Positions 1 to 11,464 of a DNA stretch of 64,000 bases are shown here, one piece after another. The DNA is taken from assembly GCF_963675165.1 (NCBI RefSeq), contig NC_087393.1, positions 2,981,502 to 3,045,501 on the forward strand, read 5' to 3'. Position numbers and translations under genes: made by a program. Position 1 is the first letter of the stretch; each line of letters starts with the position of its first letter. This stretch comes from Halichondria panicea. Its lineage: Eukaryota > Porifera > Demospongiae > Suberitida > Halichondriidae. Under the pieces are notes generated by a model, which was given only the letters and a program-made list of their open reading frames with translations, had not been told where the DNA came from and did not search any database.

Positions 1-311
1 TAACCTGGTTCCTTTAAGAATGTTTAGCTTCCCGATGTAGCACTAAACTCGCTGCTAAAATTTCTCTACGCCTTCTTGGTCGCTATGAGTTTGTTGGAGG
101 CATGGTAACAATGTTCCCGAAAAGCCTGCATCATCTACGGAATTTCTTCAAACTAACGGAGGAATTTACAAGTCTGCCGAAAGTGTTGCTACAGTGTTCA
201 TACAATGGAGTCTTGTGTGGAGCACCATGTCACTAGTAACACCATGTCACTAGTAAGCTTAGTAAGCTTTGTTCTTATCACACCCATCCAAATTGTCGTT
301 CTGACTGCCTC

Positions 312-1015
312 TTGAAAACAGTTAAATTGTTGGGTAATAAAGACAAACTGTATCCGTTCAAGGTTTTCTGCTACTTGGGTTTCCGTCCTAATTTGTGTGA
401 CCATTGGCGCTCTAGAACAAATATTGACAGCACATTTACGATGGACAACTGTGGAAGGACTTTCAACATCAAAATGGCCAGCCATGTTGCCATATACCAA
501 TCTTCTGTTGGAGCTATATATCTGACTGTTATGAACTATCAAGAGCGATGGAGAATGTTATTCTGTTAGGGATTATTCCTGGGCCACGAAGAGAATACCT
601 TAGACCGTTTGTCAAAGAAATGCTGCAGTGTACAATACTGGTGTTATGATGGCTGTAAAATGTATTCTTTTTGGTGTAGCTCTTGTGGATTATTGGGGCA
701 CTCCGCTGGTGCTAAAAATGTTTCCTGGTTCAGTTGGATTCGATAGAAACAACTGGAAATTGAGAACTAAGTCTGATCACCGAGTAAACTTATAAAAAGC
801 AAAAACTAAGACGATGAGTGTAGGTACAGCATTTTACTGGATGTTGGTGATAGATCCCAGTGTGGAGTTCGAGCAATGTCCTTGATCTTTCTAAAAAAGT
901 AGTTCGTGAAAAGATACAAAATACGATAGACAGTCCATCAGTTACTGGGCGAATTCCACGCAAAATTCAAACCGCTGATCAGTACAAGAACTGGGTTACC
1001 ATATATTCTGTGCGC
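312..1015 (+). pseudogene. En/Spm (CACTA) Tnp2-type transposase relic
   Basis: Degraded transposase remnant read in several plus-strand frames. Visible pieces, in the family's usual order, are GAIYLTVMN followed by a ...ENVILLGIIPGPRREYL-like stretch (about 510-600, split by a frameshift near 550), GSVGFDRNNWKLRT..DHR (about 725-785) and GRIPRKI..ADQYKNWVTIYS (about 945-1005). In Transposase_21/Tnp2 proteins of animals and plants the IIPGP motif precedes the GFDR..W motif, which precedes a GRIP.KI..ADQ..NW motif, so order and strand agree. Several stops and frameshifts make it non-functional. No terminal repeats are visible, and the 5' part lies before or at the window edge. The coding signal ends where a minus-strand piggyBac relic begins. 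The family call rests on remembered motifs. Confidence 0.6.
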
Positions 1016-1017
1016 GA

Positions 1018-1376
1018 CACTTATTCTTTGCCTCACTTTAACTTAGTTGGTTTATTCTTGTCTACCTTTGAACTTTATCATTGCTTCATCTAGCTGTGGC
1101 TGGGATTCAAATTGGGCAGAAATTAGATCAAGCAGCTCACGAGCTTTGAAAAGCTTGTCGTGCCCCGGCTGCCCTCTAGGTACCTGATGATCTAATCTTA
1201 TGCGCGACACAAAACCAACGCGGGTGCTTAGTAGTCCAGTACAGGTCTAACTGAGGTAGTTTACAATCCCTAAGCATTCCAATGAAGGCTTTCATGTCCT
1301 CAATGGTCCATGGCCTACTGTGCTGGCTAAGGTTTTGTCTGCATCTGGCGGTTAGTTTCATGTCGCCACACTTCAT
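1018..1376 (-). pseudogene. piggyBac transposase relic (N-terminal half)
   Basis: On the minus strand a 66-codon stretch (1176-1376) contains RPWTIEDMKAFIGMLR..LPQLDLYWT, the start of the DDE_Tnp_1_7 (piggyBac) domain. After a stop, another frame carries HDKLFKARELLDLI...PQLDEAMIKFKGR, which corresponds to the conserved block around the first catalytic aspartate (DE.M..FKGR). A short NKPTK-like piece lies beyond it near 1040. The remnant is frameshifted and ends head to head against the En/Spm relic. No TTAA-flanked ends were found for it, so it is a fragment. A link to the piggyBac-type terminal repeats elsewhere in the window is possible but not shown. Confidence 0.65.
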
Positions 1377-1399
1377 TCGTAAAATACCGGTAAAAAAGG

Positions 1400-2135
1400 T
1401 CAGATGCAGACATGCTGGTATCTACAGGCACAGATCGACCAGCCACAATACTTTATTGTTCTGTACGTTAAGTATACATTGTAGCCGTAAGTTAGGAGCA
1501 TTAAATATAAAAACTCCACGACGTTGTCTTCACAAAGCCCATGGCTTCACAAAGCCCATGGAGTGGTAGAGCTATATTTTCCTATAAGTGCATGCTACAT
1601 CTGGTGTTCTTGCATCTCCTTACCACAGAGCAGACAAGGTGGACAGACCAGGACTGCCTATTTTCGGAGGATTTATTCAATCAGGGTTCTGCCTGTGGTG
1701 CGTACGATAATGCACTTCGCTACCAAGAAACGAACAGCTTACCAACCAGCCTCTAAAATTTCTTCAAGGTGTACTGGTTGTAGTAGCAAAGCCTCTACTG
1801 CACTTGTGGAACAGAACATCAGTCAAGACTCTCGTCAACAATAAGCATGTATTAATTGTGATAATTATTGTGCGTACCAGTTCCTTGTATAAGTCAAAGT
1901 TTGCCATGTGAAAGTCTGCACTAAGAGGCTACTATTTGAGAGCGGCTTTTATCGCACTGAAGATGAGGATTAATTTTAGAGGCTACTATTTGAGTGCGGG
2001 CATTTATACAAGGGCAGCCTCTGATCAAGCATAATTTTATTCGATCAAGCCTACTTTTGGAGGTTGAAAAATTATGTTGAAGTCTTGGTGTTGCATATTT
2101 GATCATAGTTTGACCTCTGTTAACACAGCAGTCGC
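1400..2135. other. No recognisable gene
   Basis: Short open frames occur but none matches a family I recognise. A perfect 17 bp tandem duplication (unit CTTCACAAAGCCCATGG) lies at 1529-1562. Two related pieces of about 25 bp (GAGGCTACTATTTGAG) occur at 1925 and 1979. Confidence 0.4.
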
Positions 2136-2136
2136 T

Positions 2137-2200
2137 ACAGTATAGTACCATTGTTTCCTGGTTGCCCAGAAACCCCCCCAGTGAGAAAAGTGGGCAGCTA
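2137..2200 (+). mobile_element. Fragment of the hAT element 5' end
   Basis: The stretch ACCATTGTTTCCTGGTTG...AGTGAGAAAAGTGGGCAG is nearly identical to the 5' terminal region of the hAT element at 29040-29108. It lacks the terminal CAGGGGCGTAGC and has one copy of the CCCAGAAACCCCCCCAG unit that is duplicated in the full element. It is therefore a truncated or solo remnant of the same family. Confidence 0.6.
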
Positions 2201-2249
2201 TTAAAAATGATGTCCTACATGGTTCATGCATGTAGTTGATTCTTGCCAA

Positions 2250-3020
2250 TTCTATACAAGCTTAACTCGGGCTTCAACACACTGCGTGTTGAAGCCTGAG
2301 TTTAAAATACAGAAGCCTATATATGTACGCTCAGCAGTGTTGCAATGTAAAAGGGTTATCATATCATTGATTTGCCATTGATCTGGTGGCCTAGACACCG
2401 GAAAGTTTGGGCCAACAGATTGGTTGAGATGGTGTGAGTACATGTGTGTGTGTGTGTGTGCGTGTGCGCTTGTGTGTGTATCTTTATGTTGTGTGTGTGT
2501 GTGTGTGTGTGCCAGTATATGTGTTCCCACGCGAGTGTATGTGTGTGTGTGCCCGCGTGTGTGTGGCTACACGTGCACACGCGCGCGCTTGTGTGTATCT
2601 GTGTGTGTGTGTGTGCTATTGGTGCCCGTGTGTGTGTGCGTGCGTGTGTGTGTGGTGTGTGTGGTGTGTGCCCCCTGTGTGTGCTTTATACGGTGCTAAC
2701 AATTTACATTATCAGTGCTGCCAAAAGTTAATTCTTGAAGTTTCTCAAGGTTACAATTCAATTAGGCTCACTACTCAATCAGCTCACTGCATAATAATGT
2801 TCTGACCGGAAAGCGGGCTTGGGCTTGTACTGTTTACTTGTGTAAGGACATTTTCTTCATAGCTAGGATTAGGTCATAATTTGTCATTAGTTGGCTTAGT
2901 TGGCTTGTGTGTTTGCTGTGATATGCATTGTAATTCTGTGCCCAAAGTTGAATCTTTTTATGAACTCCCAGTTTGTTGTAGGATCACAATTGCCATTGCA
3001 TGTAAGATTTTGGATCGATA
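2250..3020 (+). repeat. Dispersed repeat family with TG-rich core, copy 1
   Basis: This unit begins near GTTGAAGCCTGAGTTTAAAATACAGAAGC, passes GGGCCAACAGATTGGTTGAG, then a (TG)n/(GTGC)n core at about 2441-2690, and ends with TATGCATTGTAATTCTGTGCC..AAAGTT and GAACTCCCAGTTTGTTGTAGG (about 2930-2985). The same order of landmarks recurs at 43925-44830, partly at 27480-28060, and inverted at 15590-15790. No open frame outside the low-complexity core is convincing. It may be a non-autonomous element; its ends were not determined. Confidence 0.7.
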
Positions 3021-4844
3021 AACTATTACCGAAGTTGGAATAATAGCCCAGTTCATGCGTTCATGCGTTGATTTAGTCAATAAAAATGTATAAGATAATT
3101 ATCTATTCAGTATCGGTACTTTGGTACTTACTTAAATCTTAAATCATCAGAGCAGTGTGTCTTCTACGCATGAATCAGATTCTAGATCTGCCTCTATACA
3201 GCTAGAAACTAATGGTGGTTCAAAATTACTCAAGTAAGCACAAACACAAACAATCTGGTTAACAAGACGTGACTAGGTATCGTTTGCTTGCAAATAGCAT
3301 ACTTTTTTAGCCTGCCTTTCAACATGGATTCTTAGAGACGCAACATTTGAAGGTGACATCTTCCCATCTTTTAAGAATGGGTCTAATGTCCTTGATGGTA
3401 AACCCTTTATCTGCCCTTTATCTGCCATTATCTGGATACCTGAGGAATCTACCTGAGGAATCCTGACACTTTTGTTAATTGAAATCAGAAATAGAAATGA
3501 AACACACCGCTCCATTTGGTGTTCATGCAACTTCGTTGTGTTATGGTGTTTGTAATCACTCCAGGATGACGACTGTAAGTAGAGGTAGTTTCAATAAAGA
3601 AATCAGATCCATCGCATACGTATTTGGATATTTCTCCTTAAAGGATGGTGGAAAGGATGGTGGAAGCGTTCCGACCTGTTCTAGGTGGTAAATGAAATCC
3701 ATGTGGTATACCTGGGTAACACCAAAACGAATCTTTGGTCTTTAGATTCTGCCGTAGTTTTACTAGTGTCAGAAACAATAGCACCCCAATACGGTCCAAG
3801 AAACTCAAAAAAATTAAGAAGCACTTCGTAAGATATAAATCCTGTGTAGAAGCGAATTTTATCGATGTAAAATTTTTTCTCTGCAGAGTTCTTTCTTAAG
3901 AAATTCTTAAGAAATTCACACCCACCACACTAGTCTCTCAAAAAGCACCGCAGCCTCGGTGGAGGTGCCAAAGCTACATAACATAAAACTACTACTTTTA
4001 TACACACATCATTGATTATTAATATCATGATGAACATTTTTTATTTTGCTGCATGCAAATCAACCAAATAGTGGGTAATGATCGATCATGATTGTTGTTA
4101 AAAACGATCGATGCCAAAAGTTCAAGTCTAAAATTGAGTCACTCTTGCAGCTAGCGTTCTAGTGCAGTAGTAACACTCAGTGAACAAGTTTTGCTGCTGC
4201 AATGGCAAAGCAAAACTAGGCATAACTCGAGCATTATTTTGCAAATCCACGAATTAAAATCCAAGTAAACATGACTAGAAGCCTATAGAAACAAACACAC
4301 TACCGTACATAATTACGACATTACTTTGCAGTTGTTCGACTTGCTCATACTCATACCAGGGGTAGACATACCAAACACAATTCGTCTTTCATTAGACCTA
4401 TCGTTACTTGGGTCCTTTTTAGCAGTTTTTACCAAGTGTGTAGTCTTTGTGTGCCAACCAATCTCTTCTCTTCTCTTTATCAGAGATCTGGGGATCTTTA
4501 GAGTCTTCACTTTTTAATATTAATTTATCTCTACTTCTACACGGCTGGTTCAAACTCCGTGGAAATTATTACTGCAATGAGCTCTGATCAAAGCGCATGC
4601 AGTGCAATTTTTACCTTGTCTTTCCGGAGCAGTCCAATCGTGACGTCACGGTTAATTCGTCACGGTTAATTAAATTCCTTATGCAACTGGTCTATTATAT
4701 TGAATTGCTATAACAGAAGCCAACAAACCTAAAGAAGTATACTGAGTACAGTACATCTCATACAAGAAAAATTATGAATCATGCAAACTTAGACATAATT
4801 ATGTATAGGAGTACGAATGTCCTCCTTTTTGGGTAGGTATAATT
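3021..4844. other. No recognisable gene
   Basis: AT-rich sequence with no recognisable coding or RNA gene. It holds several short tandem duplications, for example ACCTGAGGAATC-type at 3446-3471, AAGAAATTC repeats at 3897-3916 and CGTCACGGTTAATT at 4646-4674. Confidence 0.4.
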
Positions 4845-5262
4845 ATATGTGACAGGCTCTGGGAAAACAGACCAATTGGAGCAGATATTGGTATAGCAAT
4901 AGCCAGATTTATAGTATAATCTCAAAATGTTTTTTCTTGGCTATTTTTCTTGGCTAATAGTTATCTACAGTCTTTCTACTACCTCTCTGCAAAATCTGAT
5001 GCTCTGAATCCGACTCTTTCCATCAAAGCGCTTTGTCTAAGCAGCCACCATTACCCAATCTTTGAGTGGGCGTTTCTCAATACTGCTGTTTTACAACTTT
5101 GAGTTTCCAACGCGCATAACCCAGGCATGGAACGAGGTATGTGCAAACTAAGCATATCAATGCGTAGGCAATTCTTTGCTCTATCATCTGGTATATAGAT
5201 CGCAAAATTATAGCTTGCGCCAATTGGTCTGTTTTCCCAGAGCCTGTCACATATTACGAAGT
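4845..5262 (+). mobile_element. MITE with 30+ bp terminal inverted repeats, copy 1
   Basis: The left end reads TGTGACAGGCTCTGGGAAAACAG and the right end CTGTTTTCCCAGAGCCTGTCACA, forming inverted repeats of about 32 bp around roughly 400 bp without a coding frame. A second, inverted copy lies at about 22327-22680 and shares the interior (landmarks TCTGATGCTCTGAATCC and AAGCGCTTTGTCTAAG). The sequence just outside is AT-rich (TATAT/ATATT), so the target duplication cannot be fixed. The superfamily is unknown. Confidence 0.7.
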
Positions 5263-5452
5263 CACACCATTACTTCTTTCAGTTCAATAACGTTTGTGAA
5301 AAAAAAATGCTTTTGTTGTTCCTCTGCACAGCAACCTAAATCTCAGAGCATGCACGCAGCGGTTGTACTACTGAAAGTAGCCATTTCTCTCTCTCTAGTA
5401 ATTCTTAAATAATTTCTCTATATCTCTACTTCTACACGGCTGGTTCTCCACA

Positions 5453-5456
5453 TTAA
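5453..5456. other. TTAA target site left of the piggyBac end
   Basis: TTAA directly precedes CCCTTTCCCGGCTTTAGCC. piggyBac elements insert at and duplicate TTAA. Confidence 0.7.
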
Positions 5457-5619
5457 CCCTTTCCCGGCTTTAGCCGTCATATGACGGCAGCACTACCGAG
5501 ATTTTTTAAAAATGCTGTAAGTACCTGCACATGCTATTGAGCAGCTCTTCCACGTGGTATTTTTATTATATATTTCTAAGTACCGTACTTTTTTCAATAT
5601 CGTCGAAGCAAAGATAGAC

Positions 5620-6154
5620 GATGGCTTCAAGATCGAGGCTTCAAGATCGAGGTACTAGAGCAGCTAGACAGCGAGATCCTTGATGAATCAGAAGACAGCG
5701 AGATGTAGGTCCAACCAGAAGCCTGAGGAAGAAGTGATGGAGATGGACGATGTTCCTGGAGCTGGTAAGCAAACAGTCTAGCAAGCAAGCTGTTTTATGT
5801 AGTTAGTTACCTTTGTGTAGGTGCTGCTGTAGGCGATGAAGGTGATGACCGTCTACACAGCCCCTCCCCCACCCCATGTCTCACGAGCTGTATCAGTCTG
5901 ATGACTCCATGGACTTGTCTCTCCCTGCTGGCTCCTCCCACTCCACCCCCGGGTCGGCTGCTGGCTCCTCCCAATCCACTCATAGGTCGTCTGCTGGCTC
6001 CTCACCCATTCGTACACCCCCACTACGCAAGCTTGCCACCCCGCCACACGTCTACTCCTACCTCACAGTGGCCCCCTGCTGGTCCTCGTGGTGGAGCTAG
6101 AGGAGGCAGAGGTAGAGGACGTGGCAGCGGCCACCCATCCATAGAGTCGAGGTA
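5620..6154 (+). pseudogene. Probable piggyBac N-terminal exons (acidic then RGG-rich)
   Basis: Shortly inside the left piggyBac-type end, the plus strand encodes an acidic Glu/Asp/Met-rich piece (about 5690-5765, EEEVMEMDDVPGAG). A possible GT-AG intron follows (about 5765-5820). Then come Ser/Pro-rich repeats of the type AGSSHSTPGS/AGSSQSTHRS (about 5925-6010) and an Arg-Gly tract GGARGGRGRGRGSG (about 6095-6130). A low-complexity, acidic or RG-rich N-terminal region ahead of the DDE domain is common in piggyBac-type transposases. No catalytic domain follows in the next kilobase, and frames change near 6060, so the gene is broken or truncated. The assignment comes from position inside the element rather than homology of a conserved domain. 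Confidence 0.35.
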
Positions 6155-6159
6155 GTTGT

Positions 6160-7690
6160 TGGGCCAGTTGTCGGGCCCCTACTGCACCGGGGGCAAGAAT
6201 GGGGCTATCTACGGCCCCCTGACCCGGGCCATCTTTGTCTTACCATAACATAACACTGCGTACAGAACAATGATCCATTAACTTATCCATTAACTTACAG
6301 TGAGGGTGGGTTCGAGCTGGTGGGAGAGGGTGGGTTCGAACATAGCTATACAACCACTATACTGTAACTGTTCTGAGAATTTCTATATACAGCTATCCAC
6401 AACTATACAATTAATGTACTGGATTGTACCATCAATTCCACTCCACTAGTGTCGATAATGACACAAGAACATAATACCACAAGAACATAATACCTTTGGA
6501 TCGTGTAACACGCATACTTTTTTTGGCTTAGTCCAAGCTTAGTCACTCCAAAGCAAAATGGGTGTGGTGTAGAGTTCAAGGTTACATCGGACTGGGGGTT
6601 ATTGTTCCCGCGTCTTTGTATAAAGCTATGGGTGAAGTAGTTTTTTGTTCCTGCGTCAGGTGAAATAGTGATATTATGTTGTTTTCCGAAGCCATGTTGA
6701 ACATGGTACTAAAAGTTGCCCTCACATTAATATGGCTAGCTAGTCCAATCGACCAATCGTTGTGTGAATTGTGACGATCAAGAATGGTATGAAATGGAGG
6801 TCGGAGCTTATTTTTTCTTTCAACCGTTCAGGGGCAATATATATGGTCAGTTCTCACGTGCATGACGTAGAAATAAGAATTGCTTTGCTTCACTTTCCTG
6901 TGACAGAAGAAGATTCCTTGGGCATTTCGTTGGTAGTCAGGGTTTGATAGGACCATGCGAGATGTGATACCTTGTGCCTCGGAAATCAGCGATGATTGAA
7001 TCGATGAATCATAATGTAACCTCCAGAGTCGATGATGTATGATCAATCACAATGTTATGATCCATGTTGATGTCTCGATGATAGATAGTGATGTCAATGT
7101 GTACATGAATAATTAATAGATGGCTGCTGTAGGTATAAGTCCATGATGTGACGTGCACGAGTGAGGAAAGGCCTCTCAGAATGCCAGTGCTCGTATTCAG
7201 AGTATATTCAGAGTATATCACTTTAAAGTACTTTAATTTAGTACGGTTTTTTATTGTTTATGTTTACCCGTGACTGGGAGGTTAAGTGTATTAATTCACG
7301 AGCACATTTATATTAAAGCAAAGCAACTAGCGGTTATTTTTTGAGTGTAAAATGTTCTTAACAAAACAAATTTGCATACATGCTCCACGAAAAGTACGCA
7401 AAAATTTATACGCTATACAGTATGACATGGGTATCTTATCAGCATTTTTATGTGCTGCTGTCCTCTTGGCCTGGTTTCGAGGCTACCGCGGTAAAATTAT
7501 TATAACAAAATAGTGAGAGTGACAGAAAACCTAAGCTGTGGCTTTAAGTTAAGAAATGTTTATTGAGCGTAATACACTATCCCTATCCCGACAAAGAACT
7601 CCTGCAGTAGAACTCCTGCAGTACAGAGCGACTCAGTATCGGGTAGGTTGGTGTGTGAGCTGACCAATGCAGTAGGGTAGTGCCTGCTAT
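6160..7690. other. No recognisable gene
   Basis: No conserved domain was seen on either strand. The region contains short direct duplications, for example ACACAAGAACATAATACC-type at 6470-6497 and GAACTCCTGCAGTA twice at 7600-7628. Two similar 25-30 bp pieces (CAAGG.TACATC.G.CTGG) occur at 6578 and 7930. Confidence 0.35.
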
Positions 7691-8129
7691 AAAATGTCCT
7701 GTGTAAGTGTATCTACAACTAGCATCTATCTTCAAACAAATCTCTCAAGCTGTGGACGACTTCAAAGTGTACGCTTCGAACTCATGTTTGATCGTAAACG
7801 AATCCGTGAATGGGACGATCAGGCAAGACTATGCCAAGAGCTCGGTGTTTTGAATTTCTGGAGCTTGCTGTTTCAAATATATAGTACTTCGCTCTGAAAT
7901 TTCCGGGGGTTTGAGACTACAAGGATTCAAGGGTACATCAGGCTGGAGGTACAACGTTGGCTACAGACGTGGCACCAATGTGTCCCAGAAAGTACCAGCT
8001 TGACTGTGCTCTACAAGTTTGAAAGTCTCGCTACTCTTAAGAAGCTGATCATCCCAAGCAATGTTTTGGTAACTGCAATTCCGAGTTACTATACCTGTAT
8101 ACAATGCTTTAAAAATTTACGGTGCATTT

Positions 8130-9787
8130 CATTATTTCATTTTATTATCATGCAGGTGAGGGCCACAGCAAATGGCTGGATGACACGAGTCACCACTGGT
8201 TGCAATGTGTGTTAGGCTAAGCGACGCATCGACAGCTGCAAGCGCTTGCTAAGAGGAGATGATATGATGTCATCATCATTCCTGGAGGCTGTACATCGAT
8301 CATCCAGCCCATGGACAAATGTACAGGGAGGAGGCAACCCACCAGACAAGACTGGGTGGCGATCACAGTGCATTCTTTATATTATTCAAGAGCGTCGATA
8401 TTATGATAAAGACCAAGAAAACCAGGACCCTTCAGACTCAGATGTAGACAGCATGGGGGATCCCTTCTCTGAGGACGCTTTTTTCGAGGAGGTGGTGGTT
8501 GTGATTTTGCAGACTTGGTGCACTCCTCAGACTTGACTTCATGAGGGCAGTTAGATATCGTTTGATAGTACGTCGAGTCGGTTTGCATACTGTGTGACAG
8601 GCTGCCAAGGCGCTGTCCTCTTGACGAACGCCGCTGTGGCTGCCACGTGTGATGGAAGACAGACCTTGCCTTCTGACTGTATTTTTTTCCGGCCAGAACG
8701 ACGTGGTCTTGTATCTGCTGTGGGCGTATTGAGCGAACGTACACCTTCACCCTGGCGACACAGTCAACAACTCACCATCAGTGTTGGTGTACGTTTCCCA
8801 CTCGTCATGTTGGCGACTGCCCCCAGCCTCTGCAACGATCTGTACGGGTTAAGGTGAGGTTAAGGTGAGGAAAAGTACTGACCCTGTAACACAGTGTGAT
8901 TGCCATGAAGGTGGTGCACAATATTCGTGTGTGAACATCTCCCACATCTTGGGGCACTCTATGAGAACGTCCTTCATCTCGACCCCATCACCGGCCTTGT
9001 CCTTCCTACAGGTGGCCCTCCATTGGCTTAGAACCATGCCCACTTCCGTCATGTAGGCCAGCAGCAAATTCCAGGCCCAGTGCAAAACTTTAGGAACTTG
9101 CTCATGTCCACGACCATTAATTTCGTTGGCCACGCTCTGCAGCCATTTCTTGAAGAGCTCAAAGCAAGGCAGAGTAACGGAAAACTTATAGCTGAGTCAC
9201 AGACCTCTCATGGCGCTAGCTCTGAGTCAGGCACCTCCACCGTCTGGTCGGGCGACGTTCAACTGCGGCACTCCTGCCTTTGCTCTCACAGCTTGCAGGT
9301 CCAACCTTTCCCTTGAGTACTTAGGGTGCATAGTCTTAATGTGCGGTTTGCTGGTGCAGAGGGCACTTTCGGTGGTCCGCCCTCACCCTGACTGCTACAT
9401 GTGTATAGTTAGTTAGCATGTGTACGAGTGTGACTAACCTCCAGGTGGTTTTGATCGAGTTCCCCAGTTTGTTCGACAGTCTGGTGGTTCGGAGAAAGTG
9501 GCTATCCTGTATTGATACGATGTTTAGCAATGCTGTGTAACTAACGTCTAACTAATGTCTTCATCGTCCGCATCATCATCGTGCTCATCGTAACTGTCTG
9601 GTATTTGTTTGTATAAACTAAACGGTATGCATTCCCTGAAGAAGTATTTGCGGTTTCGATAGCTTCTCCACCACCAGTCCCTTGTGTCGCACAGTCTGTA
9701 CAGTCGGTCTAACTTCCACTCCATAAGGGACCAGTGACTAAATTCTATCTGAGAAGTAGTTTTTTTAGTATCTTTGTTTGAAATCAT
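8130..9787 (-). other. Cluster of unassigned minus-strand open frames
   Basis: Three minus-strand frames of 79 to 122 codons (9548-9787, 8849-9133, 8382-8750) look less biased than random frames. One has an EWKLDRLYRLCDTRDWWWRSYRNRKYFF segment followed by an acidic DEHDDDADDEDIS tail. One has a Cys/Lys/Trp-containing stretch, and one has a Lys/Arg/Pro-rich PPPPRKKRPQRRD stretch. They could be exons or relics of a transposon gene inside the piggyBac-bounded block. I do not recognise a family, and no complete splice model is evident. Confidence 0.25.
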
Positions 9788-10155
9788 AGTCTAGAATAGT
9801 TTTCTTTTTATTCTTATAAAATAATGTTGAGCTCTTTATCTTGGGACAGGCTAGACAAATTAGCTAGAGACAGGTATAGGCAATAACAACTAGTTATAGA
9901 CAAATTGACTTCACAGTGTAGCTTAACCAAATTCTTAGATCGAGGAGCAAAACATCAACTGACAATACAGGTAAGGTGAGAGTAAAACGACAAAAAAGGT
10001 AAACAAACCCTTAAATACGTGGAGCAGGGCCCCAGAGGCTCGCACAACAACAAAGGGAGGAAGTGGAGCACTAACAATGAGAATTGTTAGAGAAGAGTAT
10101 GATATCAACATCAATCATGGTTAAGGTAGTAGTAAATATTACATAACATAAGGTG

Positions 10156-10248
10156 TCACGCTCAATGTACCTTACTTTAAATTAACATTTATTAGAACTA
10201 ATAAGGTTCTAATAAATGTTAATTTAAAGTAAGGTACATTAAGCGTGA
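10156..10248. repeat. Near-perfect hairpin, 43 bp arms, 7 bp spacer
   Basis: Left arm 10156-10198 (TCACGCTCAATGTACC...TTAGAAC) and right arm 10206-10248 are inverted complements with one mismatch. The spacer is TAATAAG (10199-10205). On the minus strand the right arm begins with TGTTCACGC directly after a GGCTGGCGGTA polypurine-like run, so it is probably the start of the 3' LTR of the adjacent BEL element followed by its inverted copy. Confidence 0.85.
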
Positions 10249-10289
10249 ACATACCGCCAGCCAAGACCGGATGGTCTTACAAAACAAAA

Positions 10290-11376
10290 GAGGTGAGAAG
10301 ATTTAAAGTATTCAATTGTCAAATTGTTCATCATTCGGCAGGATTACTGCGAGTTTGGTTATTGGCCGAGTATAGGTTCCGTTAGTGGTTCTAATCGTTG
10401 CCACGCGTACTAAATTGTCTTTTCCTGGGTGAATTTCGAGAATCTTCATGGATTACAACTAAATCACCAGGTTGAATGTTTCGAGTGGGGTGCCGCCATT
10501 TGTTAAAGCGTCCAAGTTGGGAGATGTATTCTAAGGACCATTGCTTCCAGAAGTGTATGAGTAGAGACTTGCACAGCTGCCAACGCTTGAGGAGGGACCT
10601 GTGTGGGTGACTTCTGGGAGAGCTGTCAGTGGCTTCCCGGTGAGGAAATGACCAGGTGTGAGAGCTTCAATTCCATCATCATTATTAGGGAGTGGAATGA
10701 GAGGTCGACTATTGAGGCAAGCTTCAATTTGGGTCAAGAGGGTGGAAAGTTCTTCATACGTCAATTTTACATCACCTAGAATTCGTCAGTCTTTGTAGAT
10801 TTGACTGCTGCTTCCCAGATGCCGCCAAAGTGAGGTGGTGCTGGGGAATGAACTTCCAGTTAATCTTCTTATCACTGAGGTAGTGACTGACATTTTCTGG
10901 AGTGGATTGCATTTGTAGGAATTGGTAGAGATTCTTGAGTTCTCGAGCAGCTCCAACGAAGTTTGTGCCGTTATCACTCCAAATGAGCGAGGGGAGGCCG
11001 CGTCGAGAGATGAAGCGTTTCAGACACGCAATAAATGCGTCTGAGGTGAGGTCAGTTACTAATTCAAGATGGACTGCCTTCACTGTTGGAGAAACAAACA
11101 CACAGATGTAGGCTTTGACTACTGTGGGTTTACGAACGTGTCCATATTTGATCATCAAAGGACCAGCATAGTCAAGACTGAGCCAGGTGTGATCCTTTCG
11201 ATAGGGAGCATCTGAGGTTTGGGTCTTGCTGTGTACCTGCGGCAAATAATGCATTTCCTAGCAACTGATCTGACTACCTTACGTCCACCAACAATGTGAT
11301 AATGTCTGGATAGGGAGGCAGAGAGTAGAGTAGGACCTGCATGTAGTAGTCGCTGGTGTTCATGTCGTATCATCAA
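10290..11376 (-). pseudogene. BEL integrase and DUF5641 tail
   Basis: The zinc-binding region HEHQRLLHAGPTLLSASLSRHYHI...KCIICRR lies in 11155-11376. The catalytic core in 10772-11254 has LSLDYAGPL (first Asp) and LIWSDNGTNFVGA (second Asp), with CLKRFISRRGLP between them. The third catalytic region is weakened by frameshifts near 10790. The DUF5641 part includes LNSRPL.PL and EALTPGHFLTGKPL (10640-10740) and continues in another frame to about 10340 (GDLVVI.ED). This C-terminal module is characteristic of BEL/Pao. Frameshifts make it inactive. Confidence 0.8.
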
Positions 11377-11464
11377 GTGGGTGAGAGGATGTTTTCCATG
11401 TAAAATGGCTGGGTGTCGAGTCGAGATTGATAGTTGGAGGTTTGAGAAAGTTGTTTTCTACCAC

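Noticed and set aside
2424-2805. Overlapping Cys/Val-rich and His/Thr-rich open frames over TG repeats (also 20292-20474, 20995-21378, 44222-44565)
   Set aside because: They are translations of (TG)n/(CA)n low-complexity DNA in all frames with no independent evidence for coding.
6305-6340. tRNA-like GGTTCGA motifs
   Set aside because: Two GGGTTCGA occurrences are part of a direct repeat; no acceptor stem, D-arm or anticodon arm could be paired around them.
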